From Pseudomonadota bacterium (lineage in GTDB: Bacteria; Pseudomonadota; Gammaproteobacteria; Burkholderiales; Rhodocyclaceae): a stretch of 64,000 nucleotides of DNA. Within the stretch, counting starts at the first letter, position 1. Each line of letters opens with the position of its first letter. Of the stretch, positions 58,756 to 64,000 are shown in pieces. The translations under genes and the position numbers were made by a program. The notes beneath the pieces were generated by a model. That model was not told the origin of the DNA. It saw only the letters and a program-made list of their open reading frames with translations, and did not search any database. Location: positions 1-64,000 of the forward strand of contig JAGTRY010000009.1 of assembly GCA_018262235.1 (NCBI GenBank), in the 5' to 3' direction.

Positions 58756-61008
58756 TCAGCGGGGCTTGTCGGAACCCCGTTCACGCACGATGCGGACCAC
58801 ATCCGGGATGTGGCGTACCGCGCGCATGATGTGTGCCAGATGGGGGCGGTTCTTGACCTGGATGGTGAAGTGGATGATGGCTTCGGAGCTGTGCTCGCCT
58901 TCCATGTTTACATCCTGGATGTTGGCTTCCTGATCGGCAATCGCCGCGGCCACGCGGGCCAGCACACCGCGACGGTGATTGATCAGCACGCGGATGCCGA
59001 CGTCGAAGAGGCGATCACTGCCGCCTTCCCATTCCACGTCGACCCAGCGATCACGCTCGGCAGAATGGTTGCGGGTCAGGACCGGGCAATCGTTGAGGTG
59101 GACTTCCAGCCCCTGGCCCTTGCGCAGGAGGCCGACGATGGGATCGCCCGGGATCGGCCGGCAGCAGCGTGCCATCTGTACGGCCATACCTTCACCGCCC
59201 TGGATCAGGATGGGCATCGGGATGCGCGGCTTGGTGGGCTTGGGGTCGCCATTGGCGATGGCCTGTTCGTCCTGCAGGTCGACCAGACGGCGTGCCACCA
59301 CGGCCGCCAGGCGTTTGCCCAGACCGATGTCGGTGAAGATGTCGGTACGGGCTTTGGCGCTGAATTCCTTGAGGAAGCGGTCCCAGGCCACCGAGCCGAT
59401 GTCGGTCAGCCCCATGCCGATATGCCGGACGGACTGCGAGAGCAGGCGCTCGCCCAGATGGGTTGCTTCTTCCTGCTGCACGGTCTTCAGGAAGTGACGG
59501 ATCTCGGCGCGGGCCTTGCCGGTGCGTACGTAGGAGAGCCAGGCCGGATTCGGATGGGCGTGCTGGGCGGTGGTGATTTCGACCTGATCGCCGTTTTTCA
59601 GCTCGGTACGCAGCGGGCGCATTTCGCCATTGATGCGGCAGGCCACGCAGCGGTTACCCACGTCGGTGTGCACGGCATAGGCGAAATCGACCGGGGTGGC
59701 GCCGCGTGGCAGGTTGCGGATCTGGCCGGCCGGGGTGAACACGAACACATCGCCGGGGAACAGGTCGATCTTGACGTGCTCCAGAAATTCGGCCGAATCG
59801 CCGGAGGAGGATTGCAGCTCGAGCAGGGATTGCAGCCAGTTGTGGGTCTTGCGCTGCAGATCGGTGAAGGACTCGGCCGAATCCTCCTTGTACATCCAGT
59901 GCGAGGCTACGCCGGATTCGGCGACGGCATGCATCTCGCTGGTGCGGATCTGCACCTCCACCGGCAGGCCTTGCGGCCCGATGACCGTGGTATGCAGCGA
60001 CTGGTAACCGTTGGCCTTGGGCAGCGCCACGTAATCCTTGAATTTGCCGGGAACCGGCTTGTACAGATCGTGCAGCGCTCCCAGCGCCAGATAGCAACTG
60101 GCGATGTCCTTGACCAGGATGCGGAAGCCGTAGATATCCAGTACCTGATCGAAGCTCAGATGCTTTTCGAGCATCTTGCGATAGATGCCGAACAGGTGCT
60201 TCTCGCGCCCGTAAACTTCGGCTTCCACGCCCCACACCGGCAGGCGTTCGCGCATGTTGGCCATCAGCCGGGCGACCAGTTCGCGGCGGTCGCCACGCAC
60301 CGTATGCAGCGCCTTGGCCAGCACCCGGTAGCGCAGCGGATAGGTGTTCTTGAAAGAGAGTTCCTGCAGCTCGCGGTAGAGCGTATTCAGGCCGAGGCGA
60401 TTGGCGATCGGCGCGAAGATTTCCAGCGTCTCGCGGGCAATGCGGCGGCGTTTGTCCGGACGCACGGCATCCAGGGTACGCATGTTGTGCAGGCGGTCGG
60501 CGAGCTTGATCAGGATGACGCGTACATCGCGCGCCATGGCCAAGAACATCTTGCGATAGTTCTCGGCTTGCGCTTCCTGATAGGTCTTGAACTCGATGCG
60601 GTCCAGCTTGGACACGCCATCGACCAGCTCGGCCGCAGTCTTGCCGAATTGTGCGGTGATGTCGGCTTTGGAGACATCACTGTCTTCCATCACGTCGTGG
60701 AGCAGGCCGGCAATCAGGGCCTGGGCATCGAGATGCCATTGCGCGAGGATTTCGGTGACTGCCAGTGGATGCGAGACATACGGCTCGCCACTGATGCGGA
60801 ATTGCCCGGTGTGGGCTTGAGAAGCCAGCGCGTAGGCGGCTTCCAGGCGTTCCAGATCTTCCGGCTTGAGATAGCGCGCAGCCTGGGCGCGCAACCGGGC
60901 GAATTCGACGGCTTCGACAAATTCACCCGGTGCCGTACCGCTGGCAAGCTGTGCCAGTGCAGCAGGGGCGGGCCGAGCAGAGGGATGGGCTACGGGGTTA
61001 GGCTCCAT
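58756..61008 (-). CDS. spoT: Bifunctional (p)ppGpp synthetase/hydrolase
   Basis: AGLLHDVMEDSDV, RIEFKTYQEAQAENYRKMFLAMARDVRVILIKLADRLHNMRTL, YGFRILV, GYQSLHTTVIGPQG, TGS and ACT domains. Confidence 0.97.
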   Translation of the reverse strand: MEPNPVAHPSARPAPAALAQLASGTAPGEFVEAVEFARLRAQAARYLKPEDLERLEAAYALASQAHTGQFRISGEPYVSHPLAVTEILAQWHLDAQALIAGLLHDVMEDSDVSKADITAQFGKTAAELVDGVSKLDRIEFKTYQEAQAENYRKMFLAMARDVRVILIKLADRLHNMRTLDAVRPDKRRRIARETLEIFAPIANRLGLNTLYRELQELSFKNTYPLRYRVLAKALHTVRGDRRELVARLMANMRERLPVWGVEAEVYGREKHLFGIYRKMLEKHLSFDQVLDIYGFRILVKDIASCYLALGALHDLYKPVPGKFKDYVALPKANGYQSLHTTVIGPQGLPVEVQIRTSEMHAVAESGVASHWMYKEDSAESFTDLQRKTHNWLQSLLELQSSSGDSAEFLEHVKIDLFPGDVFVFTPAGQIRNLPRGATPVDFAYAVHTDVGNRCVACRINGEMRPLRTELKNGDQVEITTAQHAHPNPAWLSYVRTGKARAEIRHFLKTVQQEEATHLGERLLSQSVRHIGMGLTDIGSVAWDRFLKEFSAKARTDIFTDIGLGKRLAAVVARRLVDLQDEQAIANGDPKPTKPRIPMPILIQGGEGMAVQMARCCRPIPGDPIVGLLRKGQGLEVHLNDCPVLTRNHSAERDRWVDVEWEGGSDRLFDVGIRVLINHRRGVLARVAAAIADQEANIQDVNMEGEHSSEAIIHFTIQVKNRPHLAHIMRAVRHIPDVVRIVRERGSDKPR

Positions 61009-61047
61009 CGGGCTCTCCGGTCACAGCATGCAGCCCCTGATGATCGC

Positions 61048-61254
61048 TCAGGATTGGCTGCGATTGAGCATTTCCAGACCGACTTTGCCGGCGGCGACTT
61101 CGCGCAGGGCGATGACACAGGGTTTGTCACGATCCGCCTCAACCATCGGGGTGTTGCCGGTGGTGAGCTGGCGGGCGCGATAGGTTGCGGCCAGGGTCAA
61201 CTGGAAACGGTTGGGGATGCGATGCAGACAGTCTTCGACCGTGATACGGGCCAT
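61048..61254 (-). CDS. rpoZ: RNA polymerase omega subunit
   Basis: [30 protein letters not shown]. Confidence 0.97.
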   Translation of the reverse strand: MARITVEDCLHRIPNRFQLTLAATYRARQLTTGNTPMVEADRDKPCVIALREVAAGKVGLEMLNRSQS

Positions 61255-61271
61255 AGCGGGTTTCCTTTTGT

Positions 61272-61880
61272 TCAAGCAGCAGAGGGGAAAATCTCGGGGT
61301 TGCGTTGCCGTACCAGCGGTGTGCGCAGGCGGGCTGCACGGACGATGCTGCACAACTCGTCCAACGCAACTTGCAAGTCATTGTTAATTATAGCGTAGTC
61401 GAACTGGTCTACTTGGCGTATTTCGTCATGAGCGGCGGCGAGGCGTCGCGCGATGACTTCTGCGCTATCTGTGCCACGGCCGTGCAGGCGGCTCTCCAGT
61501 GCTTCCAGGCTGGGCGGCAGGACGAAAATGCTGACGGTTTGCGGGAAGATTTTGCGCACCTGGGCTGCGCCCTGCCAGTCGATTTCGAGCAATACATCGC
61601 GGCCAGCGCGCATCTGTTCCTGGAGCCACAGGCGTGAGGTCGCATAGAAGTTGCCGTGTACTTCCGCGGATTCGAGGAATTCGCCGCGTCCGCGACGGGC
61701 ATGAAAGTCCTCAAGCGTGGTGAAGTGATAGGCCACGCCATTCACTTCGCCTTCCCGCGGCGCACGGGTCGTGAAGGAGACGGAGAGCTGGACGGCACTG
61801 TCCCGCGCAAGCAGGCCACGGACCAAGGTGGTTTTACCTGCTCCCGAGGGGGCAGCAACGATGAAAAGGGATCCTGGCAT
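61272..61880 (-). CDS. gmk: Guanylate kinase
   Basis: [40 protein letters not shown]. Confidence 0.97.
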   Translation of the reverse strand: MPGSLFIVAAPSGAGKTTLVRGLLARDSAVQLSVSFTTRAPREGEVNGVAYHFTTLEDFHARRGRGEFLESAEVHGNFYATSRLWLQEQMRAGRDVLLEIDWQGAAQVRKIFPQTVSIFVLPPSLEALESRLHGRGTDSAEVIARRLAAAHDEIRQVDQFDYAIINNDLQVALDELCSIVRAARLRTPLVRQRNPEIFPSAA

Positions 61881-61885
61881 GTGCA

Positions 61886-62752
61886 TCACTCCAGGTTTTG
61901 CACCTGTTCACGCATTTGTTCGATGTAGACCTTGAGGTCCACCGAGATTTCGGTGAGCTGCGGCGAAACAGCCTTGGAACCCAGTGTGTTCGCTTCACGA
62001 TTGAGTTCCTGCATCAGGAAATCCAGACGTTTGCCGACCGCACCACCCTTGGTCAGGACGCGTTCGACTTCGTCCAGATGGGTGGACAACCGGGTGATTT
62101 CCTCGGCGACGTCCGCACGCTGGGCAAACAGGGTAACTTCCTGGCGGATGCGGTCTTCATCCAGGCTGGCCACGGCTTCGCGCAGCCGTGCCGTCAGACG
62201 CTCGCGGTATTCAGCGACGGCGGCTGGAACGATAGGGGTAGCAGCGGCGACACGTTCGCGCATCAGGGCCACGCGTTCGCGCAGCGAAGCTGCGAGCTTT
62301 TCGCCTTCACGGGCGCGGGAGGCACGCAGTTCTTCCAGCGCGGCCTTGGCGATGGATTGGACCGCGGCAGCCAGCTTGTCATTTTCAAGCCCGTTCTCGG
62401 CCAGTACGCCGGGATAACGCAGGATCTCGCCGATGCTGAGCGGGTTGGAACCGGGGAATACTTCCTGAATGCTGTTCTGGGCGGCTTTGAGCTGCTCCAG
62501 CATGGCGGTATTGATCGTGAGCCCTGTGGTACTGGCCGCTACCGCCTGTAAGGACATTCGGCATTCGAGCTTGCCGCGTGATACGCTGGCATTGATCTGC
62601 TCGCGCACCAAGGGCTCGGCAAAGCGTAACTCTTCGACGATGCGGAAGGCCAGGTCGAGGTAGCGCGAATTCACGCTGCGCAGTTCGATCTGGAGAGAGG
62701 CGTTGCCTACGTCGCGCGACAAGGTCGCGTAGCCGGTCATGCTGAATACCAT
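61886..62752 (-). CDS. yicC: YicC family endoribonuclease
   Basis: MVFSMTGYATLSRDVG..ELRSVNSRYLDLAFR, RLDFLMQELNREANTLGSKA. Confidence 0.95.
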   Translation of the reverse strand: MVFSMTGYATLSRDVGNASLQIELRSVNSRYLDLAFRIVEELRFAEPLVREQINASVSRGKLECRMSLQAVAASTTGLTINTAMLEQLKAAQNSIQEVFPGSNPLSIGEILRYPGVLAENGLENDKLAAAVQSIAKAALEELRASRAREGEKLAASLRERVALMRERVAAATPIVPAAVAEYRERLTARLREAVASLDEDRIRQEVTLFAQRADVAEEITRLSTHLDEVERVLTKGGAVGKRLDFLMQELNREANTLGSKAVSPQLTEISVDLKVYIEQMREQVQNLE

Positions 62753-62845
62753 CGGGGTTCTTTCCTGGTACGGGCTGATCCGCCTTTACACTGCGCAGAC
62801 AAAGCCCGAAAATCGATTAGAACTCGGATCATAACGCCCGGATAC

Positions 62846-63799
62846 ATGCCGTCTCAAGTCAATAGTCCTCTGCCTCCCGGCTTTCAGCTGGAGCAATACC
62901 GCATCGAACAGCAGCTCAGTCTGGGCGGGTTTTCGATCGTGTATCTGGCGACGGACCAGGAAGGCAAGCCGGTTGCGATCAAGGAATACCTGCCGAATTC
63001 GCTGGCCTTGCGCAAGGCTGGCGAGATCGAACCGCAGATCGACGAAGAGCATCAGGCGGCTTTTCGCTACGGCATGAAGTGTTTCTTCGAGGAAGGCCGC
63101 TCGCTTGCCAAGCTGATGCATCCGAATGTGGTGCGCGTGCTGAACTTCTTCCGGGCCAACGGCACCGTGTACATGGTCATGCAGTTCGAGCGTGGCCGCA
63201 CCCTGCAGGATTTCATCCAGCGCAACAAGGGGCACATCAAGGAGCGTTTCATCCGCGGGGTCTTCACCCGCATGCTCAATGGCCTGCGCGAGGTGCATGC
63301 GCACAAGCTGCTGCATCTGGACATCAAGCCTTCGAACATCTATCTGCGCAACGATGGCACGCCGGTACTGCTGGATTTCGGTGCCGCACGCCAGACCCTG
63401 GCGCAGGACCAACCGATGCTGAAGCCGATGTACACCCCCGGTTTCGCACCGCCCGAGCAGTTCACGGATCGCGACAACATGGGGCCGTGGAGCGATATCT
63501 ACAGCACGGGCGCGGCGATGTACGCCTGTCTGGCCGGGGTGGCGCCGCAGCGTTCGGACGAGCGCATCAAGAAAGACCTGCTCGAACCGGCCGTCAAGCG
63601 CTGGGCCGGGCAGTATTCGCCGCATCTGCTGGAAACCATCGATTGGTGCCTGTTGATCAATCCGCTGGAGCGTCCGCAGAGCGTGTATGCGCTGCAAAAA
63701 GAACTGCTTACGCGCACGCGTTTCGTTGCACAGAAAGCCCCGACCACCCTGCTGGGAAAAGTGACCCAGCGCTTGCGAACCTTGATGGGTAAACCATGA
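62846..63799 (+). CDS. Serine/threonine protein kinase
   Basis: VAIKEYLPN, LHLDIKPSNIYLRNDGTPVLLDFGAARQ. Confidence 0.95.
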   Translation: MPSQVNSPLPPGFQLEQYRIEQQLSLGGFSIVYLATDQEGKPVAIKEYLPNSLALRKAGEIEPQIDEEHQAAFRYGMKCFFEEGRSLAKLMHPNVVRVLNFFRANGTVYMVMQFERGRTLQDFIQRNKGHIKERFIRGVFTRMLNGLREVHAHKLLHLDIKPSNIYLRNDGTPVLLDFGAARQTLAQDQPMLKPMYTPGFAPPEQFTDRDNMGPWSDIYSTGAAMYACLAGVAPQRSDERIKKDLLEPAVKRWAGQYSPHLLETIDWCLLINPLERPQSVYALQKELLTRTRFVAQKAPTTLLGKVTQRLRTLMGKP

Positions 63800-64000
63800 A
63801 GTTCACGATCTACCAGGAAAGCCGTCCCGGCGCCCGTCCCAACAATCAGGACCGGGTGGCTTACAGCTATACGCGTGAATCCCTGCTGCTGGTTGTGGCC
63901 GACGGCATGGGCGGGCATCTGCATGGCGAGATCGCCGCGCAGATTGCCGTCCAGTACATCATCGAATCCTTCCAGCGTGCCGCCAAGCCGGTGATCCAGG
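63796..64000 (+). CDS. PP2C-family protein phosphatase (partial, runs off window)
   Basis: RPNNQDRVAYSYTRESLLLVVADGMGGHLHGEIAAQ; ATGA overlap with the kinase. Confidence 0.92.
   Translation, partial: MKFTIYQESRPGARPNNQDRVAYSYTRESLLLVVADGMGGHLHGEIAAQIAVQYIIESFQRAAKPVIQ

Noticed and set aside
58750-61398. 882-aa plus-strand ORF opposite spoT
   Set aside because: Antisense shadow of a high-GC conserved gene; no recognisable motifs.
62846-64000. Ser/Thr kinase plus PP2C pair as a novel signalling or T6SS module
   Set aside because: This pair next to yicC-gmk-rpoZ-spoT appears to be a common arrangement in related bacteria; nothing unusual visible within the truncated window.

Overview
The 64 kb window is high-GC and looks betaproteobacterial (gene content suggests Rhodocyclales-like; this is inference). 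It is densely coded and mostly ordinary chromosome. Recognised blocks: ABC-F ATPase, aldose epimerase, hydrolase and PbpC; cca and AsmA; mscL; a two-component/FecR cluster with two response-regulator paralogues; gatC-gmhA-gatA diverging from mreBCD-mrdA-rodA-rlpA-ybeD-lipB-lipA; CDF and DMT transporters; an orphan adenine methyltransferase; a rhomboid protease; yebC; a DEDD exonuclease fusion; an HD-GYP-like gene; spoT-rpoZ-gmk-yicC; and a Ser/Thr kinase with a truncated PP2C. Accessory signals: (1) a lower-GC TIR-domain gene (50576-51610) 16 nt downstream of a HerA/DUF853 ATPase and ending inside a roughly 208-bp inverted-repeat-bounded intergenic element; this is the best candidate for an undescribed defence module. 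(2) A low-GC ClpP/SppA-like gene split by a same-frame TAA, sitting between two cca-derived direct repeats. (3) Polyserine lipoproteins and a GH28 remnant, traces of pectin degradation. (4) Several enzymes whose catalytic motifs appear lost (PbpC transpeptidase, GIY-YIG, HD). (5) Palindromic or hairpin elements at gene starts and ends. No CRISPR array, rRNA, convincing tRNA or complete transposase was found. All calls come from reading motifs by eye; no searches were run.
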